Shown here piece by piece: positions 32,729 through 41,081 of a stretch of 64,000 bases of DNA; position 1 is the stretch's first letter; the number at the start of each line of letters is the position of its first letter. Origin of the DNA: Clostridium_AW malenominatum (GTDB lineage: Bacteria; Bacillota; Clostridia; Clostridiales; Clostridiaceae); contig NZ_BAAACF010000001.1 of NCBI RefSeq assembly GCF_039521365.1, positions 1,426,001 through 1,490,000 of the forward strand. Reading direction: 5' to 3'. Under the pieces are notes generated by a model. That model saw only the letters and a list, made by a program, of their open reading frames with translations, was not told the origin of the DNA and made no database searches. The position numbers and the translations under genes are program-made.

Positions 32729-32938
32729 ATGGCAAACAGAAATACAGGAAGAAATAGAATATTAGTTCCAGAGGCAAGACAAGGATTAAATCAGTTTAAG
32801 ATGGAAGTAGCTAATGAATTAGGTCTAACAAATTATGACCAAATTGATAAAGGAAATTTAACTTCAAGAGAAAATGGTTATGTTGGTGGAACAATGGTTA
32901 AGAAAATGGTAGAATCATACCAGAATGGCTTAAAGTAA
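32729..32938 (+). CDS. Alpha/beta-type small acid-soluble spore protein
   Basis: A 69-residue SASP. The germination protease site region (NQFKMEVANELGL) and the conserved C-terminal GNLTSRENGYVGGTMVKKMVES are clear. It coats spore DNA and protects it from UV and heat, and is degraded on germination. AAGGAGGTAATAATT precedes the ATG. The gene is monocistronic with its own terminator. A forespore sigma-G promoter is expected, but I could not place one with confidence. Confidence 0.97.
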   Translation: MANRNTGRNRILVPEARQGLNQFKMEVANELGLTNYDQIDKGNLTSRENGYVGGTMVKKMVESYQNGLK

Positions 32939-32970
32939 TTTAAAGAAAATTAGAAATAAAGTAAAATAAG

Positions 32971-33014
32971 AAGGGTTGTCCAATTTCAAAATTTGATTTT
33001 GGGCAACTCTTTTA
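32971..33014 (+). terminator. Terminator after SASP gene
   Basis: An 11-base stem (AAGGGTTGTCC with GGGCAACTCTT, two mismatched or wobble pairs) followed by TTTTATAA. Confidence 0.8.
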
Positions 33015-33165
33015 TAATAACTATGGTTTTTAATAAAGCACATAAAGCTTATTAAAATGAATCAATTAAAGAATTAAACAATTAATTAAGAGAATTATAA
33101 AAGATGAAGGGTTACACCTAGATTTTCCCCGAAATTTATTGTAAAATCATAAAAATAAAAGTCAT

Positions 33166-33214
33166 TAATCATGGTATAAAAAAAGATATTTTTTCTTTTT
33201 TTATATCATGATTA
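33166..33214. repeat. 21-bp inverted repeat in intergenic gap
   Basis: Arms 33166-33186 and 33194-33214 pair over 21 positions with a single G-U pair and a 7-base loop. No T-run follows on the right, so it is either a bidirectional terminator-like hairpin or a DNA palindrome for a regulator. Confidence 0.6.
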
Positions 33215-33345
33215 GTTTACATAATTATAATTATGTATTTATAAGGAATTGTAAACTTAAAAATTCGCAAAATTTTAAAATTTAGAGTAATAACTCAATA
33301 AGAGGAGAAAATAAGAGTAAGTTTATGAAACAATAGAAAATATGC

Positions 33346-33375
33346 TTGAATTTATTATGAGAATGTATGTATAAT
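33346..33375 (+). promoter_or_regulatory. Sigma-A promoter for yloC-remA-gmk-rpoZ-coaBC
   Basis: TTGAAT (33346-33351), an 18-base spacer and a perfect TATAAT (33370-33375), 31 bases before the chosen ATG. Confidence 0.75.
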
Positions 33376-33405
33376 TAGAATATGTTAAACGAGAGGATGA
33401 ATAAT

Positions 33406-34284
33406 ATGTTAAAAAGCATGACTGGATTTGGAAGAGCATCCTATGACGATACGGTAAGAAAATTTACTGTAGAGATAAAAAGCATAAATCATAGGTATAG
33501 CGATTTAAATATAAAAATGCCTAAGAGTTTAATTTCTCTAGAAGAAAGAATAAGGACTATATTACAAGAAAAAATCTACAGAGGAAAAGTAGATATATTC
33601 ATTACCTTAAATACATATGATAAAAGAGATCTAAAACCTATTTTAAACAAGGCTTTAGCAGACAATTACTATGAATGTTTAAAAACTATTAAAGATAATT
33701 ATGAAGTTAATAATGATATTTCAATATCTTTAATAGCTAAATTTCCTGAAGTAATAACTCTTCAATATGAAGAAGAAGACATTGAAGAATTATGGGCTTG
33801 TCTTGTAAATCCCTTAAAAGAAGCTACGAATCTACTAGTTGAAATGAGAGAAAAAGAGGGAGAAAAACTTAAGATTGACATAATTGAAAAATGTGAGAGA
33901 ATTACTAAGACACTAGAAATAATAAAAGAAAAGTCTCCCATAGTACCAATAGTTTATAAAGAAAAATTGATGAGTAGAATAAATGAGTTATTAGAAGATG
34001 GGAAAGTTGATGAGAGCAGGATAGCTATGGAAGTAGCAATTTTTGCGGATAAGGCCTGTATTGATGAGGAAATTGTAAGATTGAATAGTCATTTAAAGCA
34101 GGTTAACGATACTTTGAATCTTTCTGAAGCTGTAGGAAGAAAACTTGATTTCATAGTTCAAGAAATGAATAGAGAAGCAAATACTATAGCATCTAAAGCA
34201 AATAATTTAGAAATATCAAACTTAGTTTTAGAAATAAAAAATGATATTGAAAAAATTAGAGAACAAATTCAAAATATTGAATAA
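33406..34284 (+). CDS. yloC: YicC/YloC family endoribonuclease
   Basis: A 292-residue YicC-family protein. The hallmark N-terminus MLKSMTGFGRA and SINHRYSDLNIKMPK, and the C-terminal GRKLDFIVQEMNREANTIASKANN are intact. Members are Mn-dependent endoribonucleases that act in small-RNA and mRNA decay. I chose the ATG at 33406, with GAGAGGATGA upstream, over an in-frame ATG at 33382. It begins the conserved yloC-remA-gmk-rpoZ-coaBC operon. Confidence 0.93.
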   Translation: MLKSMTGFGRASYDDTVRKFTVEIKSINHRYSDLNIKMPKSLISLEERIRTILQEKIYRGKVDIFITLNTYDKRDLKPILNKALADNYYECLKTIKDNYEVNNDISISLIAKFPEVITLQYEEEDIEELWACLVNPLKEATNLLVEMREKEGEKLKIDIIEKCERITKTLEIIKEKSPIVPIVYKEKLMSRINELLEDGKVDESRIAMEVAIFADKACIDEEIVRLNSHLKQVNDTLNLSEAVGRKLDFIVQEMNREANTIASKANNLEISNLVLEIKNDIEKIREQIQNIE

Positions 34285-34313
34285 AATTTATTTTAATAAT
34301 TAGGAGGATTTCA

Positions 34314-34583
34314 ATGAGTATTAAACTAATAAACATAGGGTTTGGAAATATTGTTTCAGCAAATAGACTGATTGCAATTGTAAGTCCTGAATCTGCTCCC
34401 ATTAAAAGAATAATTCAAGAAGCCAGAGATAGGGGTATGCTAATTGATGCTACCTATGGTAGAAGAACAAGAGCGGTTATTATTACTGACAGTGACCATG
34501 TAATATTATCTGCAGTTCAACCAGAAACAGTAGCACATAGATTGTCTACTAAAGAAGATGAGGAAAATGAGGTTGAAGAATAA
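34314..34583 (+). CDS. remA: RemA-type DNA-binding regulator (DUF370)
   Basis: An 89-residue RemA/YlzA protein. Conserved stretches are LINIGFGNIVSANRLIAIVSPESAPIKR and DATYGRRTRAVIITDS. RemA forms oligomeric rings that wrap DNA and, in Bacillus, activates matrix and osmoprotection genes. The target genes in clostridia are not known. AGGAGGATTTCA precedes the ATG. Its stop overlaps the gmk start (TAATG), as in Bacillus. Confidence 0.95.
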   Translation: MSIKLINIGFGNIVSANRLIAIVSPESAPIKRIIQEARDRGMLIDATYGRRTRAVIITDSDHVILSAVQPETVAHRLSTKEDEENEVEE

Positions 34584-35215
34584 TGAATAAAACAGGTTTG
34601 CTTATCGTTATTTCTGGTCCATCAGGAACTGGAAAGGGTACAATATGCAAAGCATTAGTACATAGAAAAGATTACTTTGTATCCATTTCTGCTACTACAA
34701 GAAACCCACGAGTTGGTGAAGTAGATGGTGAGAGTTATTATTTTCTCACTAAAGAAGATTTTATAGATAGAATAAACAAGGATGACTTTTTAGAACATGC
34801 GGAGGTTTATGGTAATTACTATGGCACTCCAAAATCTAAGGTGTTAGAAACCATTGAAAGTGGGAAAGATGTAATACTAGAGATAGATATACAAGGAGCT
34901 TTAAAGGTAAAAGAAAATTACCCTAATGGAGTTTTTATATTCATATTGCCACCTTCAATGGAAGAATTGAAGAATAGAATTACTAAAAGAGGAACAGAGA
35001 CAGAAGAGTCATTAATGACAAGATTTAAATGTGCTTATAAAGAAATTAACTATATATCAAAATATAACTATGCAGTAGTAAATGATACAGTTGAAGAAGC
35101 TGTAAATAAAATAGAAAGTATAGTTTTAGCTGAAAAATGTAGGGTAGACAGAATTAAAACTACTACAATTTTAGATTCAAAGGAGGGCCTTATTCATGAA
35201 CAACTCTATGATTAA
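34583..35215 (+). CDS. gmk: Guanylate kinase
   Basis: A 210-residue enzyme that phosphorylates GMP to GDP with ATP. The P-loop SGPSGTGKGT is at residues ~10-19, the GMP-binding region has SATTRNPRVGEVDGESYYF, and the family motif VILEIDIQGALKVKE follows near 100. The length is normal. It overlaps remA by one base and the next gene, rpoZ, by 20 bases. Confidence 0.97.
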   Translation: MNKTGLLIVISGPSGTGKGTICKALVHRKDYFVSISATTRNPRVGEVDGESYYFLTKEDFIDRINKDDFLEHAEVYGNYYGTPKSKVLETIESGKDVILEIDIQGALKVKENYPNGVFIFILPPSMEELKNRITKRGTETEESLMTRFKCAYKEINYISKYNYAVVNDTVEEAVNKIESIVLAEKCRVDRIKTTTILDSKEGLIHEQLYD

Positions 35216-35414
35216 TCCATCAATAGTAGAATTATTAGAAAAGGTAGATAACAGGTATACTTTAGTGGTTATGGCTTCAAAAAGAGCAAGACAGCTTATA
35301 GAAAATGACGAACCATTAATTAAAACAGAATTGAAAAAACCTGTTACAGTTGCTATAAATGAAATAAATTCTAGTGCAATAACCTATGAAACTTTAAGGG
35401 AAGGTATAAAATAA
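35196..35414 (+). CDS. rpoZ: RNA polymerase omega subunit
   Basis: A 72-residue omega subunit. The conserved helix INPSIVELLEKVDNRYTLVVMASKRARQL and the PVTVAINEI strand are clear. It helps assemble RNA polymerase. The ATG at 35196 is inside the gmk 3' end, with AAAGGAGGG 8 bases upstream, so the start is well supported. coaBC follows 2 bases after the stop. Confidence 0.95.
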   Translation: MNNSMINPSIVELLEKVDNRYTLVVMASKRARQLIENDEPLIKTELKKPVTVAINEINSSAITYETLREGIK

Positions 35415-35416
35415 TT

Positions 35417-36610
35417 ATGGATAAGAAAACTGTAGTTATTGGCGTAACCGGAGGAGTAGCGGTATATAAAGCTTTAGATGTTATAAGCAGATTAAGAAAA
35501 AAGGATGTGGAAGTACATGTAATTATGACTAAGTCAGCATGTGAATTCGTGAACCCCTTAAGCTTTCAAAGCCTTAGTCAAAACATGGTTATAACAGATA
35601 TGTTTGATGAACCTAAGCATTGGGAAATACAACATATATCCTTAGCTAAAAAAGCTGACTTACTTGCGGTAATACCAGCAACTGCTAATATTATTGGAAA
35701 AGTTGCAAACGGCATAGCAGATGATATGCTTTCAACCACTATTATGGCAACTAGGGCTAATGTAGTTTTTGCACCTGCCATGAATACAAATATGTACACT
35801 AATCCAATAGTGCAGAATAACATTAAAAAGCTTGGTGAATTTGGTTATAAATTCATTGAACCAGAAGCTGGAAGGTTAGCTTGCGGAGATACAGGTCAGG
35901 GAAAACTTGCAGATACAGAACTTATAGCCGATAGAATAATCAGTATGCTTTATTCCACTCAGGATTTAGAGGGTAAAAAAGTATTAGTTACTGCAGGCCC
36001 AACTGTAGCACCTATAGATCCTGTAAGAAATATTACAAATAAATCAACAGGTAAAATGGGTTACTCCATAGCAGAAGAAGCTAGAGATAGAGGCGCAAAA
36101 GTAACTTTAGTTTCAGGACCCACTAACTTAAAAGTTCCTTTTGGTGTGGACTTCATAAGTATTAATACAAACGAAGAAATGTATAATGAAGTAATAAAAT
36201 ACTATGATAATCAAGATATAGTAATAAAATCTGCAGCTGTTGCGGATTTTAAGCCAAAGGATTATTCGGAGAGAAAAATAAAAAAGACCATGGATGAATT
36301 TAATTTAGAACTTGTAAAAGATAGAGATATATTAAAACATCTTGGAGAAATAAAGAATAATCAAATATTAGTTGGCTTTGCAGCAGAGAGTAATGATTTA
36401 ATTGAAAATGCTCAATCTAAGCTTAAGAAGAAAAATTTGGATTATATAGTTGCAAATGATATAACGGGAGAAGATATAGGATTTGCCTCTGAAAATAATA
36501 AAGTTTCTATCATAAGTAAAGATGGAACTATAGTTGAAACTAATAAATTAAGTAAAAGAGAAGTTGCAAAAAAATTATTCGATATCATAATTAAAAATAT
36601 TAATAAATAA
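35417..36610 (+). CDS. coaBC: Bifunctional phosphopantothenoylcysteine decarboxylase/synthetase
   Basis: A 397-residue two-domain CoA biosynthesis enzyme. The N-terminal FMN-dependent decarboxylase CoaC (residues ~1-180) has GVTGGVAVYKA, PAMNTNMY and the active-site Cys in RLACGDTGQGKLA. The C-terminal CoaB (~185-397) has VLVTAGPTVAPIDPVRNITNKSTGKMG and AAVADFKPK, with Lys residues that bind CTP and substrate. It converts phosphopantothenate plus cysteine to phosphopantetheine. With coaD at 53913 it covers the middle CoA steps. Confidence 0.95.
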   Translation: MDKKTVVIGVTGGVAVYKALDVISRLRKKDVEVHVIMTKSACEFVNPLSFQSLSQNMVITDMFDEPKHWEIQHISLAKKADLLAVIPATANIIGKVANGIADDMLSTTIMATRANVVFAPAMNTNMYTNPIVQNNIKKLGEFGYKFIEPEAGRLACGDTGQGKLADTELIADRIISMLYSTQDLEGKKVLVTAGPTVAPIDPVRNITNKSTGKMGYSIAEEARDRGAKVTLVSGPTNLKVPFGVDFISINTNEEMYNEVIKYYDNQDIVIKSAAVADFKPKDYSERKIKKTMDEFNLELVKDRDILKHLGEIKNNQILVGFAAESNDLIENAQSKLKKKNLDYIVANDITGEDIGFASENNKVSIISKDGTIVETNKLSKREVAKKLFDIIIKNINK

Positions 36611-36618
36611 TGGTATTT

Positions 36619-36662
36619 AAAGGGGCAAATATTCGCAATTAGCGAAAAAGGCCTCTTTTATT
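36619..36662 (+). terminator. Terminator after coaBC
   Basis: Outer stem AAAGGGGC/GCCTCTTT and an inner TTCGC/GCGAA, followed by TATTTAG. Confidence 0.7.
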
Positions 36663-36691
36663 TAGTATATTTTAAATTAAAGGGTGATTAT

Positions 36692-38893
36692 GTGTTTAAA
36701 TACGCAGGAATTGTAATTAATAGCAATTCCATTCAACTAGATAAAATATTTACCTATGCTATACCAATTAATTTAATAGATAAAATTCAAATAGGAATGA
36801 GAGTTTATATTCCTTTTGGTTTAGGAAATAAAAAAGTTGATGGTTTTGTGTTAGAACTATATGAGGATATGGAATCTAGCATATCTTTAAAGTCTATAAT
36901 AAAAATAGATAGCAGTTTTCCAAAGTTAAGAGAAGAAGACTTAAAGCTAATTAAAGCTATGAAAGAAAAATATTTATGTACCTTCATGGAAGGGATTAAA
37001 ACTATTTTTCCGGCCTCTCTATTTAAAGGAATTAAACATAAAAAAGAAAATTATTTATTTACTAATAAAGAATTAAGTGATAAATTTTTAAAAGAACCGT
37101 ACATTACTATATATAATGAAGTGAAAAAAAATAGTGGTAAGTATACAAAGAATTTTTTAAGTAAAGAACTTAACCTTTCGCTTTCATCTATTAACACTAT
37201 GATTAAACATGAGTTTCTTCTTTTAAAAGAATTTGTAGTAAATAGATATAATGATAGAGAGTATAGCTTTTATGAAAGAAAAACTCTAAGCAGTATTCAA
37301 AATGAAGCAGTAAAGACAATATTAGATTCGCAGTATAAGCATTTTTTAATTCACGGAATAACAGGTAGCGGTAAAACGGAAGTTTATATGACTCTAGTAG
37401 AAGAAATGCTTAATATAGAAAAAGAAAGCATAATATTAGTACCAGAGATTGCTTTAACTCCTCAAATGGTAGAAAGATTTAAAGGAAGATTTGGAAGAAG
37501 TATTACTGTTTTTCACAGTAAACTGTCTGATGGGGAAAAGTATGATGAATGGTTAAGAGTAAAAGAAGGCAAGGTAAAGGTTGCAATTGGTGCAAGATCA
37601 GCAGTATTTTTACCTTTTAATAATCTTGGTTTAATAATAATAGATGAAGAACATGAGGGAAGCTATAAATCTGATAGCGACCCTAAATATCATGCTAGAG
37701 AAATAGCAGAAGAAAAGAGTAAGCTTTATGGATGTAAGGTCCTTTTAGGAACAGCTACACCTTCTGTGGAAACTTATTATAGATGTAATAAGGGAGAAAT
37801 AAAGCTCATAGAGTTAAATAGTAGGGCTGATGGTGCAAAATTACCAGAAGTTAAAGTAGTAGACATGAGAGAAGAACTAATTAACAACAATAAATCAGTA
37901 TTTAGCAGAGAGTTATTTAAGGAAATTGAAGAGGCATTAGAAAGAAAAGAGCAAATTATATTGTTTTTAAATAGAAGAGGTTTTTCAACCTTTGTATCTT
38001 GTAGAAAATGTGGGTATGTGTTTAAATGCAACCAATGTGATATTTCATTAACTTACCACTTTGCTAAGGAAAATCTTCTTTGTCACTATTGTGGAAATGA
38101 GCAAAAGATTAGCAGGACGTGTCCTAAGTGTTCTAGTACCTATGTAAAATATTTTGGCGTTGGAACAGAAAAGATTGAACAAGAGGTGAAAAGAGCCTTT
38201 CCTCTAAGTAAAGTCTTAAGAATGGATTTTGATACTACTAGAAGAAAAAATTCCTATGAGGAAATATATAATTCCTTTAAAAATGGGAGAGCTGATATAT
38301 TAATCGGCACTCAAATGATTGCAAAGGGATTAGACTTTAAGAATGTAACTCTTGTAGGGGTTATTGCTGCTGATTTATCTTTAAACCTACCTGATTTTAG
38401 AGCTAGTGAAAGAACTTTTCAGCTAATTACTCAGGTATCAGGAAGAGCTGGAAGAGGAGAAAAGCCAGGGAAAGTAATAGTTCAAACTTACAATCCAGAC
38501 AGTTATGCTATAAGATATTCTACTGAAAATGATTATTCCTCTTTTTATAAGGAGGAAATTAAAATAAGAGAAATTATGAACTATCCTCCTTATGTAGATT
38601 TGATGCTAATTAATTTATCAAGTGAAAATGAAGATATATTAATAAAAAATATACAAAATGTTGGTATAAATTTAAAAAGTTTTTTCAACAATAATGATAA
38701 AATAGAATTGCTAGGACCATGTCCTTGTGATATATCTAAAATAAATAATAATTATAGATGGCAAATAATAATCAAAGGAAATTTAACGTATAAAGAAAAA
38801 GAATATATAAAGGAAACAATTTATTCCACATTAAAAGACGTGTATAATAGTATTAGAGTTAGTATTGATGCTAACCCATTAAGCTTAATATAA
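36692..38893 (+). CDS. priA: Primosomal helicase PriA
   Basis: A 733-residue replication-restart helicase. The N-terminal ~200 residues bind DNA 3' ends. Walker A is GITGSGKTEVY near 226 and the helicase DEEH box follows in LIIIDEEHEG. The zinc region has CRKCGYVFKCNQCDIS and later CHYCGN and CPKCSS, giving the eight Cys that hold two zinc ions. C-terminal motifs GTEKIEQEV and VSGRAGRGEKPG complete the helicase. Start is GTG with AAAGGGTGATT upstream. def follows after 17 bases, starting a conserved translation-initiation block. Confidence 0.96.
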   Translation: MFKYAGIVINSNSIQLDKIFTYAIPINLIDKIQIGMRVYIPFGLGNKKVDGFVLELYEDMESSISLKSIIKIDSSFPKLREEDLKLIKAMKEKYLCTFMEGIKTIFPASLFKGIKHKKENYLFTNKELSDKFLKEPYITIYNEVKKNSGKYTKNFLSKELNLSLSSINTMIKHEFLLLKEFVVNRYNDREYSFYERKTLSSIQNEAVKTILDSQYKHFLIHGITGSGKTEVYMTLVEEMLNIEKESIILVPEIALTPQMVERFKGRFGRSITVFHSKLSDGEKYDEWLRVKEGKVKVAIGARSAVFLPFNNLGLIIIDEEHEGSYKSDSDPKYHAREIAEEKSKLYGCKVLLGTATPSVETYYRCNKGEIKLIELNSRADGAKLPEVKVVDMREELINNNKSVFSRELFKEIEEALERKEQIILFLNRRGFSTFVSCRKCGYVFKCNQCDISLTYHFAKENLLCHYCGNEQKISRTCPKCSSTYVKYFGVGTEKIEQEVKRAFPLSKVLRMDFDTTRRKNSYEEIYNSFKNGRADILIGTQMIAKGLDFKNVTLVGVIAADLSLNLPDFRASERTFQLITQVSGRAGRGEKPGKVIVQTYNPDSYAIRYSTENDYSSFYKEEIKIREIMNYPPYVDLMLINLSSENEDILIKNIQNVGINLKSFFNNNDKIELLGPCPCDISKINNNYRWQIIIKGNLTYKEKEYIKETIYSTLKDVYNSIRVSIDANPLSLI

Positions 38894-38910
38894 TAAACGG
38901 AGGTACAATT

Positions 38911-39363
38911 ATGGCATTAAGAGAGATCAGAAAATATGGAGACGAAGTATTAAGAAAAAAGAGTAGAAAAGTAGAAAAAATCGATGATAGATTACAAGTA
39001 TTACTAGATGATATGTTAGATACTATGTATGATAGCGATGGAGTAGGTCTTGCAGCTCCTCAGGTAGGGATTCTAAAAAGAGTTATAGTAATTGATATTG
39101 GTGAAGGACCAGTATTTTTAATTAACCCTGAAATTATTGAAGAAGAAGGCTTTTATATAGATGAAGAGGGTTGCTTAAGTTTACCTGGTGAAGCAGGAAA
39201 TGTAAAAAGACCTTACAAGGTAAAAGTTAAAGCTTTAGATAGAGAGGGAAATGAAATAATTGTAGAAGGGGAAGAATTAATGGCCAGAGCTTTATGTCAC
39301 GAAATTGACCATTTAAATGGAGTACTCTTTGTGGACAAAATTATTGAAAGGAATGAAGAATAA
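38911..39363 (+). CDS. def: Peptide deformylase
   Basis: A 150-residue enzyme that removes formyl from N-terminal Met. The three motifs are complete: GVGLAAPQVG near 45, EEGCLSLPG near 88 (metal Cys) and HEIDHLNG near 130 (two metal His and catalytic Glu). AACGGAGGTAC precedes the ATG. fmt starts 5 bases after its stop, pairing the enzymes that remove and add the formyl group. Confidence 0.97.
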   Translation: MALREIRKYGDEVLRKKSRKVEKIDDRLQVLLDDMLDTMYDSDGVGLAAPQVGILKRVIVIDIGEGPVFLINPEIIEEEGFYIDEEGCLSLPGEAGNVKRPYKVKVKALDREGNEIIVEGEELMARALCHEIDHLNGVLFVDKIIERNEE

Positions 39364-39368
39364 TAAGT

Positions 39369-40298
39369 ATGAAGATAGTTTTTATGGGAACTCCTGATTT
39401 TGCAGTTCCATCGTTAAAAGCTCTAGTAGAAAAATATGGCGTGGAAGCTATTTTTACACAACCAGATAGACCTAAAGGTAGGGGGAAGAAGCTCCAAATG
39501 TCACCAGTGAAAGAAGTAGCTTTAGAACATGGAATTAAAGTTTTTCAACCGGAAAATTTAAAAAAGGATATGGACTGTATAGAAGAGCTAAAGCAAATTA
39601 GCCCTGATTTCATAATAGTAGTAGCCTATGGTCAAATTTTATCCAAAGAAATACTTAGCATACCTAAATACGGATGTATTAATTTACATGCGTCACTTCT
39701 TCCTAAATATAGGGGTGCTGCCCCTATAAATTGGGCAATTATTAAGGGTGAAGAGTTCAGTGGTAATACAACCATGCTTATGGATGTTGGGCTGGACACA
39801 GGAGATATGCTTTTAAAGAGCAAAGTTCAAATTACAGAAGATATGACTGCAGGAGATTTACATGATATCCTCACACAAGATGGAGGAGAACTTTTAATAA
39901 AAACTATTGAAGGTTTGAAAGAAGGATCTCTTAACGGTGAAAAACAAATAGATGAAGATTCCTGTTATGCATCAATGCTTTCGAAGGAAACAGGTTACAT
40001 AAACTGGAACTTAGATAATAAAGCTATTAACAATTTGATTAAAGGGTTAAATCCTTGGCCAATAGCTTATACTAATTATAATGGCGAAGCTATGAAAATA
40101 CTACAAGCTAAAGTAATAAATGAAAAATGTACTCATGAACCAGGATATATAACTGAGGTGTCGAAACAGGGTATTAAGGTATGTACAGGTGATGGGATAT
40201 TATTAATACAAAAGATACAGTTTCCGTCTAAAAAGCCTATGAGCGTAGAGGATTATATTAAAGGAAATGAATTAAAGAGGGGGATTATCTTAAGTTAG
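39369..40298 (+). CDS. fmt: Methionyl-tRNA formyltransferase
   Basis: A 309-residue enzyme that formylates initiator Met-tRNA with 10-formyl-tetrahydrofolate. The formyl-transfer core reads CINLHASLLPKYRGAAPINWAI near residue 105 (catalytic Asn/His), followed by TTMLMDVGLDTGDML. The C-terminal ~100 residues bind tRNA. The N-terminus KIVFMGTPDFAVPSL is typical. It follows def directly. Confidence 0.97.
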   Translation: MKIVFMGTPDFAVPSLKALVEKYGVEAIFTQPDRPKGRGKKLQMSPVKEVALEHGIKVFQPENLKKDMDCIEELKQISPDFIIVVAYGQILSKEILSIPKYGCINLHASLLPKYRGAAPINWAIIKGEEFSGNTTMLMDVGLDTGDMLLKSKVQITEDMTAGDLHDILTQDGGELLIKTIEGLKEGSLNGEKQIDEDSCYASMLSKETGYINWNLDNKAINNLIKGLNPWPIAYTNYNGEAMKILQAKVINEKCTHEPGYITEVSKQGIKVCTGDGILLIQKIQFPSKKPMSVEDYIKGNELKRGIILS

Positions 40299-40328
40299 GC
40301 ATTTTATATGCCTTAAAGGAGGAATATT

Positions 40329-41012
40329 ATGTTTTATTTTGATGATACAATGATAATTTTATTGCCAGCTTTATTAATATCAGCTTGGGCGCAAATGAGG
40401 ATTAATTCAACCTATGAAAAATATTCTAGAATTAGAAGTGCAAATGGATATACTGGTGCACAAGTAGCTAGAAGGCTTCTTGATAGCCACGGACTCCATG
40501 ATGTGCCTATAGAATTAGTTCGTGGAAAACTTACAGATCATTATGATCCAAGAAATAGAGTGATGAGATTATCTTCAGAGGTTTATCATGGTACATCGGT
40601 AGCTGCCATAGGAATAGCTGCCCATGAAACCGGTCATGCATATCAGCATGAAGAAAGATATTCTCCTTTGGTTATAAGAAATACTATAGTTCCTGTTGTA
40701 AATTTAGGCTCAAATCTATCTTGGGTAATATTTTTCTTTGGAATGATATTTTCAATACCAAGTTTATTAACTGTAGGTATATTATTATTTTTAGGAGTTG
40801 TGGTTTTTCAGCTTATTACTTTGCCTGTAGAGTTTAATGCTTCAAATAGAGCCATGGATGTTTTAGAAGCTAGTGGAATACTTTATGGTGAAGAAGTAAC
40901 AGGCGCGAGAAAAGTATTAAAAGCAGCTGCCATGACCTATATAGCTGCAGCAATAGCATCTATAGCACAATTATTAAGACTTATAGCACTTAGCAATAGA
41001 AGAAGAGATTAA
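40329..41012 (+). CDS. yugP: YugP-type zinc metallopeptidase, membrane
   Basis: A 227-residue membrane protein of the YugP/peptidase M-like group. The zinc motif HETGH (AAHETGHAYQHEE) is near residue 98, with Glu as the catalytic base. There is an N-terminal membrane segment (IILLPALLISAWAQM), two more around 120-160 (SNLSWVIFFFGMIFSIP and LLTVGILLFLGVVVFQL), and a C-terminal hydrophobic stretch. The metal site probably faces the cytosol. GGAGGAAT precedes the ATG. Substrate unknown. It is commonly found between fmt and rsmB in clostridia. Confidence 0.9.
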   Translation: MFYFDDTMIILLPALLISAWAQMRINSTYEKYSRIRSANGYTGAQVARRLLDSHGLHDVPIELVRGKLTDHYDPRNRVMRLSSEVYHGTSVAAIGIAAHETGHAYQHEERYSPLVIRNTIVPVVNLGSNLSWVIFFFGMIFSIPSLLTVGILLFLGVVVFQLITLPVEFNASNRAMDVLEASGILYGEEVTGARKVLKAAAMTYIAAAIASIAQLLRLIALSNRRRD

Positions 41013-41013
41013 T

Positions 41014-41052
41014 AAAGGAAATGTATGGATAATATCCATACAATTTTCTTTA
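41014..41052 (+). terminator. Hairpin after yugP
   Basis: AAAGGAAATGTATGGAT pairs with ATCCATACAATTTTCTTT around a 3-base loop with one mismatch, followed by ATTAAAT. It could be a terminator or a processing site within the operon. Confidence 0.65.
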
Positions 41053-41081
41053 TTAAATATTATAGAAACTGAGGTAAAAAT

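Larger units (their letters stand above)
32939..33405. other. 467-base gene-free stretch
   Basis: It holds the SASP terminator, a 21-bp inverted repeat and a sigma-A promoter for the yloC operon. Between these is AT-rich DNA with no open frame of note and no RNA gene I recognise. Confidence 0.6.
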
